A stretch of 41,994 nucleotides of DNA, from assembly GCA_022771625.1 (NCBI GenBank), contig JALFCW010000114.1, positions 1 to 41,994 on the forward strand. The letters are read 5' to 3'. Positions within the stretch are counted from its first letter, which is position 1. Every line of letters begins with the position of its first letter. Source of the DNA: Prevotella sp. GTDB taxonomy: Bacteria; Bacteroidota; Bacteroidia; Bacteroidales; Bacteroidaceae. The translations under genes were made by a program, and so were the position numbers. Positions 16,609 through 25,559 of this stretch are shown piece by piece. The notes beneath the pieces were generated by a model that searched no databases, was not told where the DNA came from, and saw only the letters and a program-made list of their open reading frames with translations.

Positions 16609-17708
16609 TTTTTCCGATATGATTTCTTCAATGCAAAATTAAATCCGCAATATATATTCAGACTGCCAAAAAAATTGTTTGCCGCAAATCGAGATTTCTT
16701 GTAATTATAACTATGCATGACAGCATTGGCACCAAAATACCACTTAGTGTCGTTCCACACTATACCTAATCGCCCCACTCCATCCAAGTTTATGTTCTCG
16801 AATGAGAACTCATCGGCAGGTTTGTCGGTATCACCGCTCGACCACTTGTATGCCAAAGCCAATGACAAACTAGCCCCGAGCACCCAATTCCGTGCAAACA
16901 CCCAATTATATCCATATCCCACCGAAATATTAAAATCATTGTATTTCAGACTGTTGAACATCAGCGAACTGTCGATTTGTATTTCTTGGTTTGTCGTTTG
17001 CTCAACAACCTTCTTCATCTTTTCATGATCAAATTTAAGATTATGATGGGTATATCCTAATCCTGCCATCCACGAACCGCAACTGATTTTCTGGCAAGTA
17101 CTCTGTGCAAATACCGAAGGATATGAAAATCTATTGTGATTAAATATGTAATACACATTCAGTCCAGTGATGCCCACATTAAGTCCGTCAAACGGAATAT
17201 CACGCAGCTTGCGGTTTAAATCGTCATCACCAAGATTTGCCTTTCTTATCTTATAATCATTACCAGTACGACGATAATACAAGTCAACACCTATTTGCGC
17301 ACTATATAAACTGAGTGTGAACTCCTTTTTCAATGAATTATTATCAACTCCAATATTTTTAAGTTCAAAGGTCGTGCCTAGGAATATCCATCTCCAACCG
17401 AAATATGGTCCTATTCTGAACAATACGTCTGGAGATAAATATATCTCCTGTCCTAATGCACTACTTAATCTATAGACGTCATAGTTATATGTGTTTTGTA
17501 TCATAAACGCCCAGTTATAGTGCTGTGGCTCCACATAGTTGGTGTCAATCGCACCGAATCCCCTGACAGTTTTTCTTATTACACCTAATTCGGGATTGTT
17601 GAGATTTACATTGAGATGAGGAATAGAGTCAATAACCATCTTACCCTTGTCTTCGGCAAAGGAGACAACGGTACAAAAAAGAAATATCCCAATCAATACA
17701 CTTCTCAT
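16605..17708 (-). CDS. DUF4421 outer-membrane-like protein
   Basis: This 367-residue protein has a signal peptide (MRSVLIGIFLFCTVVSFAED) and many alternating strands rich in Tyr, Trp and Phe (GPYFGWRWIFLGTTFELK, SLYSAQIGVDLYYRR, FNISVGYGYNWVF), ending in GFNFALKKSYRKK. The pattern fits the Bacteroidota DUF4421 family, predicted small beta-barrels of unknown role. It sits directly upstream of, and overlapping, the exported amidase-like gene, which suggests a joint envelope function. The ATG at 17708 lies 3 bases after a 14-base tandem repeat. Confidence 0.75.
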   Translation of the reverse strand: MRSVLIGIFLFCTVVSFAEDKGKMVIDSIPHLNVNLNNPELGVIRKTVRGFGAIDTNYVEPQHYNWAFMIQNTYNYDVYRLSSALGQEIYLSPDVLFRIGPYFGWRWIFLGTTFELKNIGVDNNSLKKEFTLSLYSAQIGVDLYYRRTGNDYKIRKANLGDDDLNRKLRDIPFDGLNVGITGLNVYYIFNHNRFSYPSVFAQSTCQKISCGSWMAGLGYTHHNLKFDHEKMKKVVEQTTNQEIQIDSSLMFNSLKYNDFNISVGYGYNWVFARNWVLGASLSLALAYKWSSGDTDKPADEFSFENINLDGVGRLGIVWNDTKWYFGANAVMHSYNYKKSRFAANNFFGSLNIYCGFNFALKKSYRKK

Positions 17709-17710
17709 CT

Positions 17711-17736
17711 CTAATTCCTAATCCCTAATTCCTAAT
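17711..17736 (-). repeat. 14-base tandem repeat before the DUF4421 start
   Basis: On the minus strand the unit ATTAGGAATTAG occurs twice, with a two-base GG between copies (14-base period). It fills the 34-base gap between the oxidoreductase stop and the DUF4421 start. A related repeat lies before pyrF at 24583-24610. Confidence 0.75.
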
Positions 17737-17742
17737 AAAAAA

Positions 17743-18726
17743 TTAAAATTTCCCCAATATTCTGTCCATTGCCCAGTTCACTGGAGTGGCGGATATACTC
17801 GTGCATGTACAAACATTCAGTCCTTGCAAGTGCTCTATCACACTTTTGATAAGAGGATACTGCACATAAGGAGGATTAGGCACAACTATTGACTGACTAC
17901 CCTCAGATGTTATCAGGTTGATCGGTTCATACGTAAATACAGAGAAACTCAACTGTCCCTTTGTTCCGACTACCTCTATTCGGTCTTCCTTCGCACTCTC
18001 ATACGCGACAAAACACCATGATCCGCTTCCCGACAATCCATTTTCGAATTTAAAGCATGCACTGACAGAATCTTCCACCTGATACAATCCAGCACGGTTG
18101 GAACAAATGCCATACGCATCAATTATCACTCCGAATATATCTTGCAGCAAATCCAACTGATGTGGTGCCAAGTCATAGAAATATCCTCCGCCAGCAATAT
18201 CCGGTTGCAGTCGCCACGGCAGATTTTCCGGATGATTGTAATCAAGATCACGCGGAGGGACGGCAAATCTAATCTGCACACTCACTATATCACCAATTAC
18301 TTTTTCGCTTATGATATTTTTCACCTTCTGGAAATATGGCAGATACCTGCGATAATATGCCACGAAACACGGCACGTGAGTTTGCTCACTCACGCGATTC
18401 ACTCTTGCGCAGTCATCGTATGACGCAGCCAATGGTTTCTCCACATACACCGGTTTGCCGGCTTTCATTGCCATGATGGCAAATGTAGCATGACTCGACG
18501 GAGGAGTAGCAATATATATGGCATTGACATCAGGATCGTCAATGAGTTCCTGAGCATCGGTGTACCACTTTTTTATCCCATGTCTTTCGGCATAACTACG
18601 CGCTTTTTCCTCGCTGCGACTCATCACTGCCTCAACGCTTGAACCTGGCACTTCACTGAATGCCGGACCACTTTTTTTCTCTGTCACTTCACCGCATCCG
18701 ATGAAGCCCCACTTCAATATTTTCAT
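17743..18726 (-). CDS. Gfo/Idh/MocA family NAD(P)-dependent oxidoreductase
   Basis: This 327-residue protein has an N-terminal Rossmann fold with GFIGCGEV (residues 7-14), the IATPPSSHA strand and the family's VEKPLA motif (E96-K97-P98), which contacts the nicotinamide. The C-terminal alpha/beta domain carries GGGYFYDLAPHQLDLLQDIFG, where the catalytic Asp and His of the family lie. Members oxidise or reduce sugars, inositols and related polyols; the substrate here cannot be told. It is the first gene of a minus-strand operon whose later members are envelope proteins. It has a clear promoter back to back with that of the membrane protein at 18807. Confidence 0.9.
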   Translation of the reverse strand: MKILKWGFIGCGEVTEKKSGPAFSEVPGSSVEAVMSRSEEKARSYAERHGIKKWYTDAQELIDDPDVNAIYIATPPSSHATFAIMAMKAGKPVYVEKPLAASYDDCARVNRVSEQTHVPCFVAYYRRYLPYFQKVKNIISEKVIGDIVSVQIRFAVPPRDLDYNHPENLPWRLQPDIAGGGYFYDLAPHQLDLLQDIFGVIIDAYGICSNRAGLYQVEDSVSACFKFENGLSGSGSWCFVAYESAKEDRIEVVGTKGQLSFSVFTYEPINLITSEGSQSIVVPNPPYVQYPLIKSVIEHLQGLNVCTCTSISATPVNWAMDRILGKF

Positions 18727-18746
18727 AATTAGTGTAAATTATGATG

Positions 18747-18754
18747 CAAAGTTA
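18747..18754 (-). promoter_or_regulatory. -7 element of the oxidoreductase operon
   Basis: The minus strand reads TAACTTTG, an exact TAnnTTTG match, 20 bases before the ATG at 18726. It is only 13 bases from the plus-strand -7 element at 18768-18775, so the -33 contacts of each promoter overlap the other. Confidence 0.6.
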
Positions 18755-18767
18755 CAAAAAAAATTCT

Positions 18768-18775
18768 TATCTTTG
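18768..18775 (+). promoter_or_regulatory. -7 element of the membrane protein-hisB pair
   Basis: TATCTTTG matches TAnnTTTG exactly and lies 31 bases before the ATG at 18807. It is arranged divergently with the element at 18747-18754. Confidence 0.6.
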
Positions 18776-18806
18776 CACATTGTTAGAAATAATTAAGGAT
18801 TAAACA

Positions 18807-19595
18807 ATGGAAAAAAGCAATTCAGAGGCTCTGTCAAAGAGCAGAAGTAGCCGTTCGTGCATACGCACTGGCTATCATCTTTACATGTCGGAATTTCGCA
18901 GCATCGCCAAGCGCTCGTGGATTGCCGCGATTGCTTATGGTTTGTGTTTCAGCACATTAGCAACCATATTGGTGATTTATTATCCGAGGCTCAACCTCAG
19001 CGTGTTTGTCAATCCGCAGTCTATTGGCACTGTTGTTTCCGACTACATCATGATTTTCGCCATCACTTTAGCAGCAATCATTGCAGGAGCGATAGCCGAA
19101 CTCATACTTTATGCCCAAGGTCTTAACGTTGGGAAATGGCGCACAGCCAAGGCTTTCCTCTCAACACTGCTCGTGGCATTACCGTTGACGATAGTGACAT
19201 TTGGCATCGGAGCATTTCTTACCCTCCCCTTAATGCAAAGCCTTTTCAGCTATCTCTACAATCCCGAGCGCAAATACTGGAAAAACCTTTGGCCTTCCTA
19301 TAAGAAAGGATTCAAGCATTGGGGCAAATGGTTTGTTGTGATACTCATCACTACCATCGTTTCAGGCGTATTATCCGGAATAATTCTTCTTCCCGCCAAT
19401 GTTCTTTGTCTTGCCAATGTGCAGGCAAATATGGGTGTGCTGTTCGACGACCCCATAGGTATGCCATCCTACTCTATCCCAATGACGGCTTTCGTAATGT
19501 TCATTGCCGGAATAATCCAGGGATATATCCGACTTTCCATATTATATGTTTATTATGTAACTTATGAATCAAATGAAAAAGATATTGTTTATTGA
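18807..19595 (+). CDS. multi-pass membrane protein of unknown function
   Basis: I do not recognise this 262-residue protein. After a polar, Ser-rich N-terminus it shows about six hydrophobic segments: [81 protein letters not shown], and two close to the C-terminus. A basic aromatic loop ([24 protein letters not shown]) separates the halves. It has its own promoter and overlaps the start of hisB by 32 bases, so the two are co-transcribed. No transport or enzyme motif is visible. Confidence 0.8.
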   Translation: MEKSNSEALSKSRSSRSCIRTGYHLYMSEFRSIAKRSWIAAIAYGLCFSTLATILVIYYPRLNLSVFVNPQSIGTVVSDYIMIFAITLAAIIAGAIAELILYAQGLNVGKWRTAKAFLSTLLVALPLTIVTFGIGAFLTLPLMQSLFSYLYNPERKYWKNLWPSYKKGFKHWGKWFVVILITTIVSGVLSGIILLPANVLCLANVQANMGVLFDDPIGMPSYSIPMTAFVMFIAGIIQGYIRLSILYVYYVTYESNEKDIVY

Positions 19596-20643
19596 CCGCG
19601 ACGGGACTCTCATTGAGGAACCCGCAGACGAGCAGATTGATGCTTTCGAGAAATTGAAGTTTACAAGGGGCGTATTCCGCAACCTTAGTTTTATCCGTTC
19701 AAAGCTTGACTTTGAATTTGTAATGGTATCCAATCAGGACGGATTGGGAACAGAGTCGTTCCCCGAAGATACATTCTGGCCTGTACACAACTTCATTCTC
19801 CAAACCTTGGAAGGCGAGGGAATCACTTTCGACGAGATACTCATCGACCCACATTTCCCTGAGGACAATGCCCCCACTCGCAAACCTAATACTGGTCTTG
19901 TGCAGAAGTATATCAACAATCCCGAATATGACATTGCAGGCAGTTATGTCATCGGCGACCGCGACACCGACAGACAATTTGCCGAGAACATCGGATGCAA
20001 GTCGCTAATATTAGGTAAGAATGGTATGACATGGGACAAGATAGCCGAACTCCTATTTGCCGGAGAGCGCACGGCAGAGGTGAAAAGAACCACCAAGGAA
20101 ACCGACATCCATGTAAGCATCAACCTCGACGGTACCGGCAAGTGCGACATCTCCACTGGTCTTGGATTCTTCGACCACATGCTTGAGCAGATAGGCAAGC
20201 ACGGAATGATGGACCTTATGGTTCACACCCAAGGCGACTTGCATGTTGACGAGCACCACACCATAGAAGACACCGCCCTTGCCTTGGGAGAATGTATCCT
20301 CAAGGCACTTGGCGACAAGCGAGGAATTGAGAGATATGGCTATTCCCTTCCTATGGACGACTGTCTGTGCCAAGTGGCACTCGACTTTGGAGGGCGTCCG
20401 TGGCTCGTATGGGATGCCGAGTTTCACAGAGAGAAAATAGGAGAAATGCCCACCGAGATGTTCCTGCATTTCTTCAAGAGTCTCAGCGACTCAGCCCGCA
20501 TGAACCTCAACATCAAGGCCGAAGGAGACAACGAGCATCACAAGATAGAAGGAATCTTCAAGGCACTGGCCCGCAGTCTGAAGATGGCTGTAAAAAGAGA
20601 CATTTACCACTACGAATTACCGAGTACTAAGGGATTATTGTAA
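19564..20643 (+). CDS. hisB: bifunctional histidinol-phosphatase / imidazoleglycerol-phosphate dehydratase
   Basis: This protein catalyses two histidine-biosynthesis steps. The N-terminal HAD phosphatase has [12 protein letters not shown] (D11 nucleophile, D13), VSNQDG and GDRDTD. The C-terminal dehydratase starts near residue 175 with [15 protein letters not shown] and carries the metal-binding [22 protein letters not shown] and NEHHKIEG motifs. Its 359 residues match the usual bifunctional length. Starts at 19564 or 19573 ([11 protein letters not shown]) are both possible; either overlaps the upstream membrane-protein gene. No hisG, hisD or hisC lies next to it, unlike the common hisGDCB order of this phylum. 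Confidence 0.95.
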   Translation: MNQMKKILFIDRDGTLIEEPADEQIDAFEKLKFTRGVFRNLSFIRSKLDFEFVMVSNQDGLGTESFPEDTFWPVHNFILQTLEGEGITFDEILIDPHFPEDNAPTRKPNTGLVQKYINNPEYDIAGSYVIGDRDTDRQFAENIGCKSLILGKNGMTWDKIAELLFAGERTAEVKRTTKETDIHVSINLDGTGKCDISTGLGFFDHMLEQIGKHGMMDLMVHTQGDLHVDEHHTIEDTALALGECILKALGDKRGIERYGYSLPMDDCLCQVALDFGGRPWLVWDAEFHREKIGEMPTEMFLHFFKSLSDSARMNLNIKAEGDNEHHKIEGIFKALARSLKMAVKRDIYHYELPSTKGLL

Positions 20644-20676
20644 TTTTTCTAAAAAATTATTCGTCTATTAGAAAAA
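20644..20676 (+). terminator. possible weak hairpin after hisB
   Basis: TTTTTCTAA at 20644-20652 and TTAGAAAAA at 20668-20676 are perfect inverted repeats with a 15-base loop, starting right after the hisB stop. The stem is nearly all A/T with one G-C pair and no T-run follows, so termination here is uncertain. A new promoter follows at once. Confidence 0.35.
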
Positions 20677-20683
20677 AATGTTG

Positions 20684-20691
20684 TAATTTTG
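20684..20691 (+). promoter_or_regulatory. -7 element before menG
   Basis: TAATTTTG matches TAnnTTTG exactly and lies 11 bases before the menG ATG at 20703. This implies a very short leader. It probably drives the menG-aroE-purM-prfA-pyrF run. Confidence 0.55.
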
Positions 20692-20702
20692 CACGCAATA
20701 TT

Positions 20703-21437
20703 ATGTACGACCAGGAAAAAATAAAGCCATACGACAACATTGGCGACAAGTCTGAACAGGTGGAGAAGATGTTTGACACCATCGCCCCCACCTACGATCA
20801 GCTTAACCACCAGTTGTCTTGGAACATCGACAAGGGGTGGAGACGTAAGGCCATAAAGGCAATATCTCCCTACAGTCCGCACAAGATACTCGACGTAGCC
20901 ACGGGCACTGGCGACTTCGCCATTCTTGCTGCCCAAATGTTGCGTCCTGATAGCCTTGTGGGGTGTGACATCTCAGAAGGCATGATGGAAGTCGGCAGGA
21001 AGAAAGTAAAGGACCTCGGTCTCGACTCCGTGATATCATTTGCCAAGGAAGACTGTATGCAACTGACATTTGCCGACAATACCTTCGATGCTGTAACAGC
21101 AGCGTTTGGCATTCGCAATTTTCCCGATCTCGACAAAGGTCTCCGCGAGATGTGCCGTGTTCTCAAGAAAGGTGGACATCTCTGTATTGTGGAACTAACC
21201 GAACCAGTCGTATTCCCGATGAAGCAGCTGTTCAGGATATATTCCCATACAGTTCTTCCGTTTGTAGGCCGCATGATCTCCAAGGACACGAGTGCCTATG
21301 GATATCTCACAGCCACCATTGAGGCTTTCCCACAGGGCGAGCGCATGATGGACATCCTTGCCAAGGCAGGTTTTTCGGATGCATCATTCCGCCGACTGAC
21401 ATTTGGCATATGTACACTTTATATTGCTACAAAATAG
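20703..21437 (+). CDS. menG: demethylmenaquinone methyltransferase (UbiE/MenG family)
   Basis: This 244-residue SAM-dependent methyltransferase makes menaquinone from demethylmenaquinone, the last step of the respiratory quinone pathway in anaerobic Bacteroidales. The N-terminal [26 protein letters not shown] segment is the UbiE/MenG signature. SAM-binding motif I is [13 protein letters not shown], and [26 protein letters not shown] is the second family signature. Length is normal. Menaquinone rather than ubiquinone is inferred from the lineage. It begins a run of five same-strand genes with short gaps. Confidence 0.93.
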   Translation: MYDQEKIKPYDNIGDKSEQVEKMFDTIAPTYDQLNHQLSWNIDKGWRRKAIKAISPYSPHKILDVATGTGDFAILAAQMLRPDSLVGCDISEGMMEVGRKKVKDLGLDSVISFAKEDCMQLTFADNTFDAVTAAFGIRNFPDLDKGLREMCRVLKKGGHLCIVELTEPVVFPMKQLFRIYSHTVLPFVGRMISKDTSAYGYLTATIEAFPQGERMMDILAKAGFSDASFRRLTFGICTLYIATK

Positions 21438-21462
21438 TTACACATTATTATATATATAGGTT

Positions 21463-22206
21463 ATGGAAAAATACGGTTTGATAGGCTATCCTTTAGGTCA
21501 TTCATTCTCAAAGAGCTACTTCAACCAGAAGTTTAGTGATGAAAACATGGATGCCGTGTATGAAAACTACGAGATTGCAAACATTGACTCGTTGCTTGAG
21601 ATTATCGAATCCAATCCCGAGTTGCGTGGACTCAATGTGACCATACCCTACAAGGAGAAGGTCATCTCCTACCTCGACAACATCAGTCCCGAGGCAAGGG
21701 CCATCGGTGCTGTCAATGTCATCAAGGTGGAGCACCATGGAGGCGAGACCACCCTCAAGGGTTACAACTCAGATGTCATCGGTTTCACTCAAAGCATTCA
21801 TCCCCAATTGGAAAACTATCACAAGAAAGCACTCATTCTTGGAACAGGAGGTGCTTCCAAGGCAATCGACTTCGGTCTTAAGAGTCTTGGTCTCGAAACC
21901 GTATTTGTCAGTCGCTACGAGCGTCCTGGCACAATCCAGTATTCCGACGTCACTCCCGACATTGTCAAGGAATACAATGTCATCGTCAACTGCACTCCCT
22001 GCGGCATGTATCCTCATGTTGAGGAATGTCCCCAACTGCCCTACGAGGCAATGGATAGCCGCAATCTCCTCTACGACCTTATCTACAACCCCGACGAGAC
22101 CCTCTTCCTCAAGAAAGGCAAGGAACAAGGAGCAAGTACATGCAATGGTCTTGAAATGCTTCTTCTGCAAGCCTTTGCAAGTTGGGATTTTTGGAATAAT
22201 AACTAA
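21463..22206 (+). CDS. aroE: shikimate dehydrogenase
   Basis: AroE reduces 3-dehydroshikimate to shikimate with NADPH in aromatic amino-acid and chorismate synthesis. The substrate-binding motif is YPLGHSFSKSYFN, the catalytic Lys is in LNVTIPYKEKV, and the NADP loop is ILGTGGASKAI. NCTPCGMYP and the C-terminal NGLEMLLLQAFASWDFW helix are typical. At 247 residues it is the short form common in Bacteroidota. It starts 25 bases after menG and is followed after 24 bases by the purM gene. Chorismate also feeds menaquinone synthesis, which gives a loose link to menG. Confidence 0.94.
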   Translation: MEKYGLIGYPLGHSFSKSYFNQKFSDENMDAVYENYEIANIDSLLEIIESNPELRGLNVTIPYKEKVISYLDNISPEARAIGAVNVIKVEHHGGETTLKGYNSDVIGFTQSIHPQLENYHKKALILGTGGASKAIDFGLKSLGLETVFVSRYERPGTIQYSDVTPDIVKEYNVIVNCTPCGMYPHVEECPQLPYEAMDSRNLLYDLIYNPDETLFLKKGKEQGASTCNGLEMLLLQAFASWDFWNNN

Positions 22207-22230
22207 GCAACATAAGAAAAAAGAAAGAAT

Positions 22231-23400
22231 ATGAACTCCAACCGTTATATGATGCGCGGTGTAAGTGCCGCCAAGGAAGATGTTCACAATGCCATTAAAA
22301 ATATTGATAAAGGAATATTCCCACAGGCATTCTGCAAAATTATCCCCGACATATTGGGTGGCGACCCAGAGTATTGTAATATCATGCATGCCGATGGTGC
22401 CGGTACTAAATCTTCGTTAGCCTATGCTTATTGGAAGGAAACAGGCGACCTGAGTGTATGGAAAGGTATTGCCCAGGACGCACTTATCATGAACACCGAC
22501 GACCTGCTATGCGTAGGAGCTGTTGACAACATCCTTGTCTCAAGCACCATTGGACGCAACAAGATGCTTGTTCCAGGCGAGGTGATTTCTGCTATTATCA
22601 ACGGTACCGACGAACTCCTTCAGCAAATGCGCGACATGGGCGTGGGCATCTATGCCACAGGCGGTGAGACTGCAGATGTTGGCGACCTCGTGAGGACTAT
22701 CATTGTTGACTCCACCGTCACATGTCGTATGAAGCGCAGTGATGTTATCGACAATGCCAACATCCGTCCTGGTGATGTGATTGTCGGTCTTTCTTCATGC
22801 GGACAGGCCACCTACGAGTCAAGATACAACGGTGGAATGGGCAGCAACGGTTTGACTTCCGCCCGTCACGATGTTTTCTCTAAGTATCTTGCAGAGAAAT
22901 ATCCCGAGACCTATGACCATGCAGTGCCCGATGAACTGGTATATAGTGGTTCGTATCGTCTCGACCAGGCTGTCGAGGGTTCACCCGTAAATGCCGGCCA
23001 ACTTGTTCTCTCGCCCACCCGCACCTACGCTCCTGTCATCAAGAAGATGCTCGACGAGATGCGCAGCGACATTCACGGAATGGTTCATTGCACAGGTGGC
23101 GCACAGACCAAGGTTCTCCACTTCGTTGGCGACAACTGTCGTGTCATCAAGGACAACATGTTCCCCATTCCTCCACTGTTCCGCGCCATTCACGATGAGA
23201 GCGGCACCGACTGGAAGGAGATGTACAAGGTATTCAATATGGGTCATCGCATGGAAATCTACCTGTCTCCCGAGAATGCCCAGAAGGTTATCGACATATC
23301 TCGTTCGTTCAATATCGACGCACAGGTAATCGGTCACATCGAGGAAGGCAAGAAGAGCCTCACCATCAAGTCGGAATACGGAACATTTGACTACGATTGA
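22231..23400 (+). CDS. purM: phosphoribosylformylglycinamidine cyclo-ligase (AIR synthase family)
   Basis: PurM uses ATP to close the imidazole ring of FGAM, giving AIR in purine synthesis. The MRGVSAAKEDVHNAIKNI opening, HADGAGTKSSLAYAYW, DALIMNTDDLLCVGA, ATGGETADVGDLVRTI and GDVIVGLSSCGQATYE motifs mark the PurM fold and its ATP and substrate sites. At 389 residues it is longer than the E. coli enzyme (345) and belongs to the longer Bacteroidota type. That sequence type is often annotated only as 'AIR synthase related', so the exact reaction is slightly less certain than the fold. Confidence 0.87.
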   Translation: MNSNRYMMRGVSAAKEDVHNAIKNIDKGIFPQAFCKIIPDILGGDPEYCNIMHADGAGTKSSLAYAYWKETGDLSVWKGIAQDALIMNTDDLLCVGAVDNILVSSTIGRNKMLVPGEVISAIINGTDELLQQMRDMGVGIYATGGETADVGDLVRTIIVDSTVTCRMKRSDVIDNANIRPGDVIVGLSSCGQATYESRYNGGMGSNGLTSARHDVFSKYLAEKYPETYDHAVPDELVYSGSYRLDQAVEGSPVNAGQLVLSPTRTYAPVIKKMLDEMRSDIHGMVHCTGGAQTKVLHFVGDNCRVIKDNMFPIPPLFRAIHDESGTDWKEMYKVFNMGHRMEIYLSPENAQKVIDISRSFNIDAQVIGHIEEGKKSLTIKSEYGTFDYD

Positions 23401-23444
23401 TATCGAAATAATTAAAGGAATAAATAATTAAAGTTCTTCGATAA

Positions 23445-24557
23445 ATGATTGAGAACAACAGCATATTACAGAAACTTGAAGGATTGGTGAGCCGATTTGA
23501 GGAGGTATCAACTCTGATTACCGACCCCTCGGTGATAGCCGACCAAGACCGCTTTGTGAAACTGACGCGCGAATACAAGGACTTGAGCGACATTATGGAT
23601 GCTCGCAAGAGATACATTTCGTGCATCAACTCCATCAAGGAGGCAAAGGATATTCTCGCCAACGAGAGCGACCCAGAGATGAAGGAAATGGCTCGTGAGG
23701 AATTGGCTGACAATGAAGCTCTTCAACCCAAGATTGAGGAAGAGATAAAGATAGCCCTTGTGCCCAAGGACCCCGAGGATGGCAAGAATGTTCAGATGGA
23801 AATCCGCGCTGGTGCCGGTGGCGACGAAGCCGCCTTGTTTGCCGGCGACTTGTTTGCGATGTACAAGAAATACTGCGACTCCAAGGGATGGAATGTCTCT
23901 GTAACGAGCGTAAGCGAGGGAGCCGTGGGAGGATATAAGGAAATCGACTTTGCCGTCAGCGGTGATGGTGTATATGGCATATTGAAATATGAGTCGGGCG
24001 TACACCGTGTACAGCGTGTTCCCGCCACAGAGACCCAAGGCCGCATGCACACCAGTGCCGCCACAGTAGCCGTACTCCCCGAAGCCGACAAGTTTGAGGT
24101 TAACATCAACGAGGGCGACATCAAGTGGGACACCTTCCGATCGTCAGGAGCCGGTGGTCAGAACGTCAACAAGGTGGAGTCGGGAGTGCGCTTGCGCTAT
24201 CCCTGGAAGAACCCCAACACTGGCGAGGTGGAGGAGATACTCATCGAGTGTACCGAGACACGCGACCAACCCAAGAACAAGGAGCGTGCCCTTTCTCGCC
24301 TCCGCACGTTTATCTATGACCGTGAGCATCAGAAGTATATCGATGATATTGCCAGTCGCCGCAAAACTCTCGTTTCCACAGGCGACCGCAGTGCAAAGAT
24401 TCGCACATACAACTTTCCCCAGGGACGTGTCACCGACCATCGTATCGGTTACACCACCCACGATCTTCAAGGCTTCCTCTCAGGCAATATTCAGGACATG
24501 ATTGATGCCCTCACCGTTGCCGAGAATGCCGAGAGAATGAAGGAAGCCGAACTGTAG
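23445..24557 (+). CDS. prfA: peptide chain release factor 1
   Basis: RF1 reads UAA and UAG in the ribosomal A site and releases the finished peptide. The GGQ motif in SSGAGGQNVNKVES (residues 237-239) sits at the peptidyl-transferase centre. The PAT tripeptide in HRVQRVPATETQGR is the RF1 stop-codon reader, distinguishing it from RF2 (SPF). Other landmarks are MEIRAGAGGDEAALF and the C-terminal NFPQGRVTDHRIGYT. No programmed frameshift is present, as expected for RF1. The 370 residues are slightly longer than usual but complete. It lies 44 bases after purM. Confidence 0.96.
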   Translation: MIENNSILQKLEGLVSRFEEVSTLITDPSVIADQDRFVKLTREYKDLSDIMDARKRYISCINSIKEAKDILANESDPEMKEMAREELADNEALQPKIEEEIKIALVPKDPEDGKNVQMEIRAGAGGDEAALFAGDLFAMYKKYCDSKGWNVSVTSVSEGAVGGYKEIDFAVSGDGVYGILKYESGVHRVQRVPATETQGRMHTSAATVAVLPEADKFEVNINEGDIKWDTFRSSGAGGQNVNKVESGVRLRYPWKNPNTGEVEEILIECTETRDQPKNKERALSRLRTFIYDREHQKYIDDIASRRKTLVSTGDRSAKIRTYNFPQGRVTDHRIGYTTHDLQGFLSGNIQDMIDALTVAENAERMKEAEL

Positions 24558-24582
24558 TCAGAGCAGAGACCTGAAATCATGA

Positions 24583-24610
24583 ATTAAGAATTAAAAATTA
24601 AGAATTAAAA
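24583..24610 (+). repeat. 14-base perfect tandem repeat before pyrF
   Basis: ATTAAGAATTAAAA is present twice without a gap, ending 8 bases before the pyrF ATG. It is the same 14-base period and near the same sequence as the repeat at 17711-17736 (shared form ATTARGAATTARRR, read along the coding strand of the downstream gene). Confidence 0.8.
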
Positions 24611-24618
24611 AATTATAT

Positions 24619-25452
24619 ATGAACAGAATAGAACTTATTGAGCAGATTAAGACCAAGAAGAGCTTTCTCTGCGTTGGTCTCGACACCGACCTCAAGAAGA
24701 TTCCCCAACATCTTCTTAACGACAATGATGCCATATATACATTCAATAAGAATATTATTGACGCCACCGCCCCATATTGCGTTGCCTACAAACCAAATCT
24801 GGCATTTTATGAGGCATTCGGCGTAAAGGGTATGATTGCCTTTGAAAAGACAATCAATTATCTCAACAAATACTACCCCAATCATTTCATCATCGCCGAT
24901 GCCAAGCGCGGCGACATTGGCAACACATCCAAGATGTATGCCCGCACCTTCTTTGAGGAATATGATGTTGATGCTCTCACAGTCGCTCCATATATGGGCG
25001 AAGACAGCGTCACTCCGTTCCTCGGCTACGACGGCAAGTGGGTGATTCTTCTTGCCCTCACCAGCAACAAGGGCAGCAACGACTTCCAACTCACCACCGA
25101 CACGGAAGGCGAGCGTCTTTTCGAGAAGGTCATTCGCAAGAGTCAGCAGTGGGGCAACATCGACAACATGATGTATGTGGTAGGCGCCACTCAGGGCAAG
25201 ATGTTCGAGGATATCCGCAAGGTAGCCCCTGAGAGTTTCCTTCTTGTTCCCGGTGTGGGAGCTCAAGGCGGCAGTCTTGAGGAAGTGTGCCGCTATGGTA
25301 TGACCAAGGATTGCGGTTTGCTCGTCAACAGTTCACGCGGCATTATCTATGCCAGCGACGGTGAGGATTATGCCGAGGTGGCAGCTCAGAAAGCCAAGGA
25401 ACTTCAAGAGCAAATGGCGGCAGAACTCGCCAAGATATGTTATATTTCCTAA
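24619..25452 (+). CDS. pyrF: orotidine 5'-phosphate decarboxylase, type 2
   Basis: PyrF decarboxylates OMP to UMP, the last step of pyrimidine synthesis. The substrate loop [29 protein letters not shown] and the catalytic [18 protein letters not shown] (Lys plus two Asp residues) are all present. [10 protein letters not shown] forms the phosphate-binding loop. The 277 residues and the KRGDIGNTS form assign it to the longer type 2 group. It is the last gene of the menG-pyrF run; the next gene, lpxD, has its own promoter. Confidence 0.95.
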   Translation: MNRIELIEQIKTKKSFLCVGLDTDLKKIPQHLLNDNDAIYTFNKNIIDATAPYCVAYKPNLAFYEAFGVKGMIAFEKTINYLNKYYPNHFIIADAKRGDIGNTSKMYARTFFEEYDVDALTVAPYMGEDSVTPFLGYDGKWVILLALTSNKGSNDFQLTTDTEGERLFEKVIRKSQQWGNIDNMMYVVGATQGKMFEDIRKVAPESFLLVPGVGAQGGSLEEVCRYGMTKDCGLLVNSSRGIIYASDGEDYAEVAAQKAKELQEQMAAELAKICYIS

Positions 25453-25501
25453 ATAAAATAAGGAATAGAGAAAAAAATTATCAATTTTTTGCTATTTTGT
25501 C

Positions 25502-25531
25502 TTGTTGTTACAAATATTTTATATATATTTG
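25502..25531 (+). promoter_or_regulatory. promoter of the lpx cluster
   Basis: TATATTTG at 25524-25531 matches the -7 consensus TAnnTTTG. TTG triplets at 25502-25504 and 25505-25507 lie 16-19 bases upstream, a plausible -33 element. The ATG of lpxD is at 25560. This is the most complete promoter in the window. Confidence 0.6.
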
Positions 25532-25559
25532 CAGAATAATATCAAGACATTGACAGTAT

